Positions 1 through 12,115 of a stretch of DNA of 64,000 nucleotides are shown piece by piece. Both the position numbers and the translations under genes were made by a program. Positions within the stretch are counted from its first letter, which is position 1. Every line of letters starts with the position of its first letter. The notes beneath the pieces are model-generated. The model ran no database searches. It was given only the letters and a program-made list of their open reading frames with translations, and was not told the origin of the DNA. The DNA comes from Echinostoma caproni (lineage: Eukaryota > Platyhelminthes > Trematoda > Plagiorchiida > Echinostomatidae), in the NCBI GenBank assembly GCA_900618425.1, contig UZAN01040515.1, positions 8,176 to 72,175 of the forward strand. Reading direction: 5' to 3'.

Positions 1-1560
1 TAACAAAGTTAAATAGAAACGCAGAGAGAGGGCAATCCTGTCGAACACCACTTTCCGTGGTGAACTCGGATGAGAAAGAGCCGTAAGCTCGGACTCGGCT
101 TCGGCCATTACTATAAAGCGATTGTAATATTGAACTGAACTTCTCGGAAACATCCTTCAGGGATGTTGGGGCGCCAGTGCTTAGGGCGGCCAACTGAATC
201 GAAAGCCAGTTTTATATAGAGGAAGTCAGAACTGGTTGGTCTACGAAATGAGTGTCTGTTCTAGAATTTGACGAAGAGTGAAGATGTGATCGATGCAACC
301 TCGACCAGGTCTAAAACCAGGCTGGTTCTGACGGATGCACTCTTCACATGAGGCAGACAATCGACGGATTATGATGCCGGTGATAATTTGAAAGGCACTG
401 TTGATTAAACTAATTCATTTGTGGTTTTCACAAGAGGACCTGTCGCCCGTGTTGTGAATCGGTATGACAGTCAATTCACATCATTCAATTGTAACCTATT
501 CCCTTTCCCACATTGAGCCCAGGAGTTATGTTAACTCCAAAACCAAGACTGAACCTCCTTCCCTAAAAACTGATGGGGACAGCCCGTCGGGGACGGAAGC
601 CTTATGCCGTTTGAGATAATTTATTTCTCGGATAACCTCCATTTCAGATGGAGGGCTGATGTCAACTGACGCAGTTGAAGTTGCGCAGTTAAAGCGGGTA
701 AGGAGAGGTCTTGTTTTGACGGGAACCAGCTGAACTGTGTCCTAAAATGTTCGCCCAACGTTCAAGACGACATTGCTGAATTTGGATAGGTGTGCCGTCG
801 TACTCCTTAATTACCTCACGCCTACTTTCCTTGGTCCTGTACTTCGAATTAAACGAAAAAGATTGCGACTATAACCGATAGATGCAAACTTCTCCAGTTC
901 TATACACTTCCCCACCCACCACTTCTCGAGGTCATTCATCAGACTCTTGATGAGCTGGCGTTTAAGGGTTTTGCGTAGCTTGTCGTATTTTGATTCAGAA
1001 GGAATGGATTTGCGAGCGTCCATTAGGGCTACCGAGGTCGTTGAGATCCTGCATTTTTTAATTGATCTTGCGCCAGAATTTGCCGTTGTTTTTATTAACG
1101 TTTGAATCGCCTCCTTGATTGTCGTCTAGTGTTCACTGAGTCCTCCCGCCGATGGTTGAGCTGAGAGGCGATCTAATAGTTTTGCTTTGAAGGCCGATTT
1201 GCAACCGTCGTTGATACTGTATTGTGGGCATCCGTTTTCAGTGGCTTTTCTGTGGTTGTTTACTAGGCGTACGGAGAATCTCGCTCGTAGCGGAACATAA
1301 TCCGTATCCACGGGTGTTAACCAGTAAGAGCGGCAGTCCTCAATGGATCCACGCCAGTGGTTGCTGATGGCGATGTGGTCGATCTGAGTCCAGCGCTGTG
1401 AAGCGGTTGACGCTCACCATGTAAGGCGGTGTCGTTTCTTGAGCGAGAACTGGATGTTTGACAGAAACAGTCCGTGGTCAGCACAGAGTCGGAGTAGGCC
1501 ATCTCCATTGTCGGTTCGGTTAACTGGGAGTGCATTTGAACCGCCAAGTGGCATTCCTGA
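1..1560 (-). pseudogene. RTE-clade non-LTR retrotransposon, ORF2 remnant (endonuclease, linker, RT), cut by window start
   Basis: Reading the minus strand from about 1560 downward gives the C-terminal part of an APE-type endonuclease, with RWTQIDHIAISNHWRGS and EDCRSYW near 1400-1320 and TDYVPLRARFSVRL near 1300. A linker follows with NDLEKWW and LFRLIRSTGPRK (about 925-815). The reverse transcriptase then shows INYLKRHKASVPDGLSPS (about 620-570), GFRPGRGCIDHIFTLRQIL (about 325-265) and an FDRIALSLRF block near 30 that corresponds to the VRQGCPLSPF region. This order is typical of trematode RTE ORF2. Several stops and frame changes show the copy is dead. The 5' half of the endonuclease is missing: similarity stops at about 1560. 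The catalytic RT box (YADD-like) would lie before base 1 and cannot be seen. The family call is confident; the exact breaks are by eye. Confidence 0.88.
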
Positions 1561-2400
1561 TTAGTCCAGAAGGAGAACTAGATAGATGAGAAAGATGGTT
1601 TTCCAAATGGGCCCCTTAGACTTTACGGTACGGCATACTTCGCGGCAGCCCAAACCGACGAAGGAGTTTTTTCTTCGGAACCCTAACCGGAACCTTCGAT
1701 TCAAAAGTCTTACCCACAAGGCATTGGGCGTGAATCCAAAACGGGAGCATGAACAAAGCACCCGTGTGGGAGCTTCTAGAGACCTGCCACGCAAGACCTG
1801 GTTTCTGTTAAGTGTATTGCTCGCTGGATCGTTGATTATCGGTTCCCTTTTCGGGATCGGCCCTTAGTCTCATGCACCCAAATGATACAGGTAGAACGTG
1901 GACGGGACTGCACCTTACTGACTGGGGGCTGTCCAGCTTGGGGGGCGGCAGCTGTTCAGTGATGTGCGAAGACTTAGCCCGCCGTCGAGAGGAAGCCCCA
2001 CGTACCCCGCTCCTACGTCCATCTAACGGGGTTTTTGACCGGTTTACCGTCCCTCACCGTGTTTATTTACCGGAGTGACATCTCCAGGGGCTAGAGTGTA
2101 TGGTCAAGGAAAGCCAAGAGGTGCTCAAGCAGCTGGCCTGTGAGACTAAGCTTCTTCTGGCCTCTACCCGTTGACCTTTCAGGCATGATTCAATCTACGG
2201 CTGTGAAAAGCCATCCTGTGTAGCTCGCAGGGTCATGGAGGCACACAAGCCATCACAACACTTCAAGGTGTAGTCTCGTCGTGATGGCTTGATCATAGAG
2301 ACAGGGCGCAGAACCACTGCTTGGTGGTGGGAGAGGAGAGGAAGGAGAAGGACAGTGACACTTATCAGGGCAGTGCGGGGCTAGTTACGAAATCAGTCTG
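1561..2400. other. unidentified GC-richer segment next to truncated RTE
   Basis: This stretch is richer in G and C than the surrounding DNA and has few stops in several frames, including a 93-codon plus-strand frame at 1586-1867 that ends in a short hydrophobic stretch. I recognise no protein family on either strand. It directly adjoins the point where RTE similarity ends, so it may be a different repeat, or a 5' region of the element that I do not recognise. Confidence 0.4.
2247..2290. repeat. perfect 10-bp inverted repeat (hairpin), 24-nt loop
   Basis: AAGCCATCAC at 2247-2256 is the exact reverse complement of GTGATGGCTT at 2281-2290. The 24-base loop contains CAAGGTGTAG. No function is known; it lies inside the GC-richer segment. 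Confidence 0.7.
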
Positions 2401-5400
2401 TTTTTATAAATCGGGCTTGTAACTTCGAATGGCAGCCGCTTCAGCGAACCGTAGTAGACCGTAGTAGATGGCGGATAGAGAAACAAAAAGCGTATCTAGG
2501 TTTGTGTCATTCTTTGCAATCCAGTATGTGTAGGGAGATTGAACTGGATGGAAGCTTGGAACCGTTAGAGGCCATCATCTGAAGCAGCTGCCTCTTCAAC
2601 ATTATTTCCGACGCTTGCTTTGGAATGATCACCCTACGGATTCTCTAAACGGTCCACCTAATCTTGTCGTGCATACAAACTGTTCAACTGAACAAAGAAA
2701 TCCTGATATCACATCCTTGAGACACATTGGTAGACCGATTTTCTTGTGTCTGTGTGCTTGTGAATCAGTTAACAATATAGGATCAGGAAAAATTTCATTT
2801 AAATGTGTCATAATGTAGCTTGCAGGGTTCTCCGGAAGTGTTTGACGCTTCGACGGAGAACACATCACGACTGTCAGGGTAGTTTAGTAATCGTGATTTA
2901 CTCAGTGTGTTGTCTTTTCTGGTGTTGTTCTGTAATGGGAACCGCTTCACTCACTCATTTATCCAGTTCTCGAGAGGCCCATAATGCGACTTCTGATCAC
3001 TCATTGAAATCCCTCTGAAAATCGACTACCGGTATACCCAAAAATTGAGATGATGGAAGGAGTTTGCAAAAATAACAGTTAGTTCATGATAAAAGTTCAC
3101 ATAAGTTATGCAGTACGTGCGGGATATTCTCCTTAGTTTTGGAGGTATCATTTAAACATCTTTTCCATTCATCCCGAAAGTGACCCATCGGATTTGATTG
3201 ATCTCACTTGCTGGTTTCTACTTGACCACCTGGAGACAGTACCGCGTCGCTTCTTAACATGTGCTGTTTCGTAGCCTCAGATCATTACCGCGTGCCTAAC
3301 CGATAACTTGTTATGGTGGTAAACATTTCATTAAAATATCGATGGTGCATAATAAACCTAGATACCGTAGGGAACTACAGTACTGGCCGATCGTGATGCA
3401 CTAAAATATTTTCTTTATGATTCAAGAAAATCACGAATATAAAGACCTTCCAAGACTTGTTTATTATTAGTTTTGAAGAACTTACTTCAGTATAAATGCT
3501 GTTGCCCATACGAACCGACAAAGTGTTTCACAGGGACCTGTTGCTTCAGTTTCGATCAGACCTGTATTTTGAATTATTAATGATAAAGAACCAATTTAGA
3601 AATTACAATTTCGTAAAGCATGATCGGAGCTCTTCATATAAAATATCTATCTGTCCGAGGAAATGGGCAGATCTTGAAAAATATTGAAAAAATAATCCAT
3701 TGATCAAGCACGGCTTTTTATAGTCCCATATATTGCTTTAAATGATGACTGCGAAAGTGGATAATCTTGATTTTATAGAGTTAACCGGTTCGGCCAATCG
3801 AAATGATGACTGCCTTTACTGGGTTGCAAAGACATCAGTCACTTATCCGACTCCAAAAGATCGCTAAAACCCTATGGAAAACCAAGAATGATACATCCAG
3901 AACCTAAATTAGGTTTGATATAAACAAAATTGAACATGTACCTCAAGAAAGGTTAACCGTGCTGAACTTGACATCAGCTTGTTGTCAGTTCTTTTCTGAC
4001 AACCTCATGCTATTGACAACCGGACATACAGATCTTAGGATGACACACCACATGGCGCAATGGTGATTTGCGAACCCCTATGCGCATCTTTGGGCTCTAG
4101 TTCAATAAACCACAGATAATAACTGTACATTCACACATTTCCTAGCATTAGTGAGTGCTTCACTATTTTATAGTGAAAATCTGACGTGTATTAATTTGAG
4201 CAACAATTATTAAGTAACTTTGAGTTTTTATTCATTGGAATGGTTTAAAATAAAATAACTGTTTTGTAATGTGGATTGATCAAATGTGATCCAGGTTAAA
4301 CGATGTTTCTGTTTCAGGCTATCTGTTCGCTGTCGTCACATGGCAAATTCTACTGCGATCGATCAATCCGTGTTGTTGAAAATAAGTGAAGCGGCATAGG
4401 CATGCTGAGTTAAAAGGATTTGTTTTTTTTCCGCTACACGTTCTTTGTTAGAAAAACCGGACATTAATGTCATATTGATTATATGCTGTAGTTGGAATAA
4501 TAGATTTCTTTCTTTTCGATCAAAGGGCTCTCCCTGTGATTGTGTATTTCCCTTTGAATTAATCCCATTTGTCCTAAATCAATTGTGAGCTGATTGCTTT
4601 ATCCAGGGTTATGTGGGGTTAGCCTTATTTCCACAACTTTCATACATTATATTATTCCTGAACCATTCTGAGAACCACATCAAATGGTTGATACTGGAAA
4701 ACTAAACAACGAAACAGGTAATTTTTCGGTGAACCATACACTATTTCAGTGGCGCTATGCAACAGCTGTGCTCATAAAGGTCTTCCTCTGACGTGAATTG
4801 TCGATTGTACTACGATATGTTTCAGTAACCTCCTTAAAGAAAACCCTGTTCCGTTTTTGTTCCACACCCTCTGGATAACCTTTGTACGGGTCTGGTTTAG
4901 TTCCCAATAAACATAATAAGGTGAAAAAACGCAGCTTTCCGGAAAGACACCTGGAAGGTTAGTATACTCCCATTCTGTCGTCACTTTGAACTGGTTTCTC
5001 CTAATTGCACATTTAGATGCGTGAAATATTCTCTTTTAACATTTTCTCAAATAATCAGGGAGAAATCGCCATGTGAATATTAAAACTTTGTGTCCTGTTT
5101 TGATTACTTTATATATTACATAAAGATTAGCAAAGTTTAGAAAAGAGGTTGCACAGAAAACCATGTCAAATGGAATCACAGGCGGAGGAGGAGGGGATCA
5201 TTGAAAGAAGACCACACAGACTGCTACTTATTTGTGTTCAAGAACAGTTGTCTACCTCATATATAGATGAAGATGTTTGCCTTTTAATGCATCAGTTCCG
5301 TCTACATTTACTCTGGATTTTCGAATTCCACTACACCACCATTTTCCTCTAACTAAACAAAGCCTCCTTATTCCTAAACGTGATCGGCAAATATCGAGAG

Positions 5401-7744
5401 TACACAAAAGATAAAATAATGCCTGAAATCAGCAAAATTGTCATCAATGTCATTCTCGTTTTCACAGAATTATTTCAACTAATACGAACAATAAGCTCGT
5501 CCTTCCGATATTTAAATTGAAGAGCTTATTTTTAAACAAACGATAAGATGTTTGCATTTGATCTTCTGAAGTGATTGAAACAGACCAAGTTACTCAGGTG
5601 TGTATTTTCTAGTTAGCATCAGTAAGATTTTTGAATTCAGGATCATCGTTTGGAGTGCTTCTTCGACCGGTTTCCATTGGTATTCAAACCCGAGTTTATG
5701 GAGACGACTGTGATTAACTGCACTGACATGACGAATCCATTTACAACGTCGCTAACCGATTTACCCCAATCAAAAAAACCTATAACAAAAATATCCTACC
5801 ACATAGTTCCCTCAATTGTTGCTTTTGTATTCTGATGTTAGACGGTCGACGGAGAGTTGACTGGTAAAGTTAAACATACATCTAATGATAATGGAGGTTG
5901 TGAGACCTATCGTGTGGTGTTGAATTGCAACTGTTTTGGTCATACAATCGATCAGCATTTTCTCCTGTTCCGGGGTTAGAGATAGAGGAGAATATGGTCC
6001 AGCAGTATGACATTCACCACATCAGAAAAGATCAAACAGCTTCACAAAGATTCAAATGTCTTCTTTGCAGTCCGGTTTTCGGATTCTGCTTGAGGAATGT
6101 ATCTATGAAAGGAAACAGTGGTTAATGCGTATCGTAAAGTTAATCAAACCTATGATCAGAAAGTGGTTGGTTAAAGCTCAATGGAGCAATGGACAACTGG
6201 TCTACCACATCGCGATAGGGTTTATAGCGGTGAATACTTCGAATTATTTCCATTAGTCTGCACTATAAGTATTACTTTAACTGCGACTGGTTCTGATCAT
6301 ATAATTACTCCGGTGTTCAATTTTTACAGAACTATGTGCAGGCTGAACGGAAACTTGTCATTCACGTCATTCGTTCGTTAGCTGCGCGTTCTGTTCAGAT
6401 CGATTGATCAGCAGGGATGCTTCACCTCATCCGGCAAACCGTCAAGATACATCGCCCTGTGCCCCGTAACTCGTAAACACTTTCCGCTCTTGCATTGATT
6501 TTCACCCTCACCATGGAAAGCAAAACACAAGCAGAAAAGGAGGACAAAGCGCTCTGGATCTAGTTGTGGATCAACTGGGAATACACACAAAGGGACCCAA
6601 CCAATGTTGGGGGATAAGTGTGGACATGTGTTTCTGTGAATATGCGGGGTTCGCAGGGCTGACCGGTTACATAACATGAAACATGAAACAACGCCTACAG
6701 ACGCGGAGTTTTAAACACCAAGTTTTAAAGCTATGTCGTAAAACGCTTATCTCTTGTTTCAGTTAGGAGGTCAGGATTAGAGTGATTTCGCTTGCAGAAT
6801 GGTATGCGGGGACGCTCGTTTGTATGTTTGTGCGCGTGTGGGCGGAAGATTTAGAGATTGACAAAACCTTGGGAGATCATCAAAGCCAGAAATAAGGGAA
6901 TATTGAGTTGATTCCCCGAAAGACGGAACACACTATCTCAACAGATGAAATGAACACCAACCGACGGAGATTTATATAAGGTCTAAATTGAAATTTCAAA
7001 TGCATTGTTCGAAATTAAAAGAAAGAACTTAACGTTAGAACAGGAAACTATACATTCATTCACTCAAACACTTCTTCAGGCATCACTTGATTCATTTACT
7101 CACTCATTATCACATTCAACTGTTCACAAACGACAAAGAACTCTTTAGTGGTTAACTGAAGCACACTCTTCCACTTTCCGACTAGTCTTCATGATGGAAA
7201 CCTCCAAAATTAAGCAAACCATACCTCTTCATACTCTTCCTACCTATGCAAACAGAACAAAACTTTAGCCATTCCTTCTTTCGTGTCTTCCCCTGTTATG
7301 TCATTTCACCACAAACTGTCTTCGTGTATGTGGATTCCGGAATATTCGCACTTAAGTTGGTTGTTTTATTAACTGATTCACACATAACAATCCATTTAAT
7401 AAACAAACCCACCACCAGTTGTCTATTTACTTCGAAAACAGGAAAAATAATATTTGTGGCAGGTGATATATTCTATCACTAACAGCAAAACATTTGATTC
7501 TTACCGTTCTCACATATCTCCGATATCCTCAATCGCGGCTTCGCGTCAACGTTTCCGTTGCTGTGTATCTCAAAAAGAGTGCATTATTACGTAACATGCT
7601 CCCCAGTGGCCATACCATCGCGGAGGGTTTTGTTGCATCCATAATATAAATCTCACAGATAACATGCCCGTATAAATTACCTCAAATTGCAATTAGAAAT
7701 AATTACTAGAATCTGGATATAAAATGAGCTTTATTTCGTTGGAC
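2401..7744. other. no recognisable gene
   Basis: AT-rich DNA with only short open frames, none longer than about 90 codons. I see no protein family, RNA gene or sizeable repeat. A short direct repeat of CCGTAGTAGA occurs near 2450-2470. Confidence 0.5.
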
Positions 7745-7937
7745 GGGCGAAGGTGGCCCAGTGGTAACGTCACCAAATTATCACCCCGGGGATGTGTGTT
7801 CGAATCCCACCACCATCGCCTGACTTTCTTCATCATTTGTTGAATGGCAGCCCTTTGATTGGCCGCCTCCCCCTTCCTGAACATAGTATCATTGTATAAT
7901 CCACAAAAAAGTGAAATGAAGAGATGAAAGAAGATCA
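7745..7937 (+). repeat. SINE-1 copy A (tRNA-derived SINE)
   Basis: The head is tRNA-like: TGGCCCAGTGGTAACG is an A-box of Ser/Leu type, GTTCGAATCC is a B-box, and the outer GGCGA-GGTGG can pair with CCACCATCGCC. A non-tRNA body follows (GCAGCCCTTTGATTGGCCGC, TTCCTGAACATAGTATCATT) and an A-rich end (GTGAAATGAA). The same layout recurs at 34496, 47464 and 49724. A real tRNA gene is unlikely because the anticodon arm does not fold cleanly. Confidence 0.8.
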
Positions 7938-10316
7938 TATTTGTAAATGTCCGTGTAACTAAAGCTTTTAGTCCTATAAGGCAAAACTTGGAGTGATAAG
8001 CAATACCATCAGGTGTCACTAACTATTAGCTCTCATAAATAAACTATCAAATATGTTGTTTTACCAGCACTTGACTAATAATGATTATTACCTAGCATTT
8101 CCACTGACAGAACTAACTGTAACTTTTTTATTGTACGAGGTGCATAATGTAAAGCAATCAAAGAAACCGTTGTACAATGAGTAGGGGAGATTTATTGTAA
8201 AGATAAATTGTTAAATCAGCACTTTAATGTCAAACAATTACAACAGGGAGGAAAAAAGTACGGTACAGTGTATGCAATAAGTTGACCCATTGAAAAGTTT
8301 TAGGATGTGAATCACAGTACGAAGGATAATAGGGAGCTCAGAGAGAATGTTCACGGGAGAGAGAGATACACATGTTCATAAAAGCATTTGGCGTGACTCT
8401 AATTTTTACCGAAAGCAGCGGTGACGCTCAGATCAGAAGCATCAGGAAGCAATCTATCGCAAGCAATGATGATGGAAGGAACAGGACAAATGTTATAAAG
8501 ATGAGAACAACGTGAGGTGCCATCACAGACAAAATCGTGGATAGGCTGACGGGTTTGGAAGAAAAATATCACACGTGAAAAGCGGAAATAAATTCGGAGA
8601 ATTCACTACACTTTAGACTGAAAAAATGGCTCATACTCTAAGTCATCAAACATTATAGATACTAGCCTGTCAACTGGCGTTATTTTAAACAATTATTTCT
8701 TCTTCCTCATTTCTCTCCTCAAATTTGCTCCATCCGAAATGAATTCATACATTTTTGCTTGCATTCTGTTTGTGAATTCCAAACAGCTTAATTCATAGAG
8801 CACCGATCCCTAACCGTATTCATGATGCCATGTCATGAAGATGCTCTAATTGTGTACTCTCCCGTATGCCGGTGTTCGAGTGGTGGTGGTGCTTACTTTC
8901 ACATTGCCCCGGAAGTCGTTTTCTTGTATCCACCCTTGACTGCTCAAAACGGTCTCCGTTTTCTATAATGATAACTGTAGACGTTTGGTTGTACCCCTTT
9001 ACTTTTCATGGAACGTGCATAATGAAAATGTGCACCCTAACAGTTTCACAATTCCATTACATTACATCTTTGCGAACCGTGCTAGAAAAAGCATATTTAT
9101 TGGCATTAACCCTTCACATGTCTTCGCCGTACGGTTATCTAAAATGTTTTTAACGTTTCGCTCAATGTTAAAATTGCAAAAGTCCTGCATTATTATTATT
9201 ATTTCATCATAAAGGATGTTGTGAAAACGGCTCTGATATAGTTCAGGGATGATAGTTTAAACACTTATTTCTCAAACATCGGTATTGTTCTTGCGCGCAT
9301 CGCCATGCAATATACCCATCAGTTTAATCCCTTTGGTTTACACCCTTACTTGGTCCGCAAACGGCGCATTTAATATCCCCATAAAACGTTTGTTTGACGA
9401 TCAGATTCATGTACAAAGGAATGTTGATTTGATATTCTCCATTGAAATGATAACAACAATGTGGATTGCATTAGACGTGGCATATACAGATTTATCGCCT
9501 GCGGGACCTCAGCATTGTGGCATCAATACGACCGTACTGGTAATTGATTGACGGGATGAGATTGGGAGTATGCGTGGTTAACTGGTAGGGGAAAACAGCG
9601 GAAAGCAGTTCGTCCATTTTGCTAACCCCCTCTCAAACGAATAAATCTCCCAAAATTCCCTGTTTTTTGTTGTTTTCTTTCGGATTATATTCACATTTGT
9701 TTGTTTGGCGGATGATTCTTGTGAGTTGGAATATCAAAATCACAATAGAACAAACCGTACAGATTTACGATAACAAAAAGAAAACGTACACCGAAAACAA
9801 CAATGACAGACATCAGATCCAGTTAGATATACATTTTGTAGTTCTGTGTAGTATCCATTGATGATTTTCTTTTCTTCACTCTGTTGCTTCTATCGATGTT
9901 TTCGGTTGGGAGAAAGACGGTCCGGGGCGTAGGTGGGTGAGGGAGAAGCGCAGAAGTGCTGCTGGATAAATGTGGTCCTGGTTGCCTACCAAAATGATTC
10001 TAACGAAACAATATCCTCGTTTCAGTTTGCTGATAAGCCCGTGAATCTCCTTTTGAATGATTTCCCGCCAGTTGTTGCTGAACGTTTCAATAGCTCACAC
10101 TCTTTCAGCGATAAGCCAGCTCACTTACTCGTCCATCAAAGTCGATTGTTTTTCGGACGGAGCCTGTTCTACTGAATTTGTTATCATAAATAAGAGGCAG
10201 TCATGATTGAAATGTGGGAAAATAATTACTATGTGAAATATATGTTACTGGTCAAACGTAAAACAGTTGCTCCTTGATGATCATGATGTTTGAATCGGGG
10301 TAAGTTGGTTGCTTAA
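7938..10316. other. no recognisable gene
   Basis: AT-rich with scattered short frames. The 95-codon plus frame at 8866-9153 has no recognisable domain. A short run of ATT triplets occurs near 9190-9203. Confidence 0.5.
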
Positions 10317-10471
10317 CTATGCCATTATAACTCTTATTTCCAACAGATATAGCCATTGGCACCCCATGTAACCCCACGGTGAAGTTTTCGGGTAATCTGC
10401 AGAAATCAGTGAGCCTCTTGTTTGAGTCTTGCCATGATCCAGTATCCACCAGTTGTTGCAACTGCATCCTT
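10317..10471 (-). CDS. candidate internal exon encoding the N-terminal half of a CUB domain
   Basis: On the minus strand a strong-looking acceptor (CTTTTTTAG, cut after 10472) is followed by a frame that begins GCSCNNWWILDHG and continues RGSLISADYPKTSPWG, YMGCQW and a beta-strand-like LYLLEIRVIM before a stop at 10317. The pattern G-x-I-S-x-x-YP with C-x-W ten residues later is the signature of the first half of a CUB domain (extracellular, disulfide-bonded module). A donor is not clear: GTTATA inside the exon is weak. The other two frames over this exon are also partly open, so the call rests on the CUB pattern and the acceptor. No partner exon was found nearby. It could be a decayed exon or chance. 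Confidence 0.4.
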
Positions 10472-11214
10472 CTAAAAAAGATTTTTCAAAAGTCCTCCGG
10501 TAGTACAGTTTCCAAGATGAAAAGCCATTTGAACATTTGAACATGGCAAATTTATTATAGCATGCTTTTTTGAATGGTTTTTGATTTGCTTTGACTAAAT
10601 ATTCAGAAATATTCTTAAAAGGTGTTTTGCTCATATTTTACTCACAATTACTTGTGTTCAGAGGTGTGGGATTGATGTTTGTGATCCGGACTGATCCGCC
10701 TCCAGACAGTGTATTCACATATAATCCTCAGTTCATCCAGCCAACAAAATACTCGGGAAGCACTAGGCTTGAATGTCGCTTTCATCATAGTTAATTGTTT
10801 ATGCACATTTACCGTCACGTTCGGGCTTTGAACTCTGGAACCGTCGCGTGGACTGTGTGTGCGTTTTCACTGTACCGACTAGCCGGGACTAACCGTCACT
10901 AAAACCTCAAATTGGTTCAGAAATCTTTTTCAAAGATAATCAGTGGATCCATTGATATCATGGCACTCCGACTAGCGGCTCAGGGTGGCATCATCCGAGC
11001 TGAACGGAGAATGTACAATGCTGATGAGCTCCGATTGGTGCGAAAGCTGATTTAACTGCTTCCTGGGTGTATGGTTGACTGAATGGACTGAGAATGGTAC
11101 ATGGAAATGAAGTTTGAACAATGGGCGGTAGAAATCGACATATTTTCATTTCACCAACACAAGATAAAGCAGTTGAACGAGCTAAAGCATCGTTTTTTGC
11201 TTGCGAGGATTGCG

Positions 11215-12115
11215 TTTAAATTCAAATTCAAAGTTTTATTATAGATAAATCACAAAGCTGATGCTTATTTAATCCCACAGGGTCTGTACACACACTGGGT
11301 TCGGTTGGTAGTACAAATGGATAGCGAATTCTGACGTTCACTTACGGGTATTGAATAGTTAGGCGGCTCAATGCTTCATCTAGTCGTGCCTTGAATGAAT
11401 TGATGTTTGGTACCCAAACAACTTGCGGTGGAAGAGAGTTCCAGGTATTACAAACCCTGAGGCTGAAAGAATGACGCCGGCAGTCGGGCCGGCTCTTTCG
11501 GAGCAGAAGTTTAAACGGATGTCCTAGGAGGTGACCATTTCTGGATAGCGTCACTAGAGTACTACACGGGTGGTTAGGTTGATGTAGCATTTGATGTACG
11601 AGGATCATGTATCCCCGTATTCGACGGTAGTCAGACGAACAGAGTTCAAAAATTCCCAGATTTTCATCATAGGTCTTAGATTGTAACGCTTTAATCATTT
11701 TGGTTGCAGTTCTCTGCGGACGTTCGAGTGCCTTTTGATAGCGAATCTGCAATGGATTACAAACCATTTTAGCATACTTAGTGTGTGGTCTAATGTATGC
11801 TGATAATAAAAGGGGCAAAACGGCTGTTGCGAATGATCCAAAAACACGTTTTAGCAATCCAACGGGTTTCATAGCCGTTGCAGACGCTGTTGCGCAATGT
11901 GTGGAACATCTCAGACCCTCGAAAACGATAACTCCCAGGTCCGTTTCGTTTGGAGAACGCGGCAATGACTGAGTTCCAAGTAAGTATGGAAAGTGACCCC
12001 TGTGGCCTTTTTTAACGTTGAATTCGAAATCATTATTGATGGATCATCGACAAGCTGCGTCGAGAGTTTCCCGCAAGGTTTCATGTAACATTTGGCAAAC
12101 AGATTATTGAGCATT
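11215..12115 (-). pseudogene. CR1-like non-LTR retrotransposon, 3' end (RT thumb and C-terminus)
   Basis: The minus strand encodes the end of a CR1/L2-type ORF2. A short block near 12060-12020 (SINNDFEFNV) is followed after a frame change by NETDLGVIVFEGLR, AYIRPHTKYAKMVCNPLQ, LERPQRTATKMIKAL, DYRRIRGYMILVHQML and the C-terminal VCNTWNSLPPQVV with INSFKARLDEAL, ending at a stop at 11342. These are the standard post-catalytic blocks of CR1-like reverse transcriptases. The 3' UTR runs to about 11215 and ends AATAAAACTTTGAATTTGAATTT-like, a polyadenylation-like signal merged into a short TTTGAA repeat. The element is 5'-truncated; the endonuclease and catalytic RT core are absent. Confidence 0.88.

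Noticed and set aside
7751..7822. A functional tRNA gene
   Set aside because: A- and B-boxes are present but the middle does not give a proper anticodon arm, and the same unit recurs with a common tail, so it is a SINE head.
7693..8019. 108-codon minus-strand frame
   Set aside because: It runs antisense through SINE-1 copy A, so the openness is due to the repeat.
10655..10794. Plus-strand exon after a TTGTGTTCAG acceptor, possibly linked to the CUB exon
   Set aside because: It lies on the opposite strand to the CUB-like exon and shows no domain.
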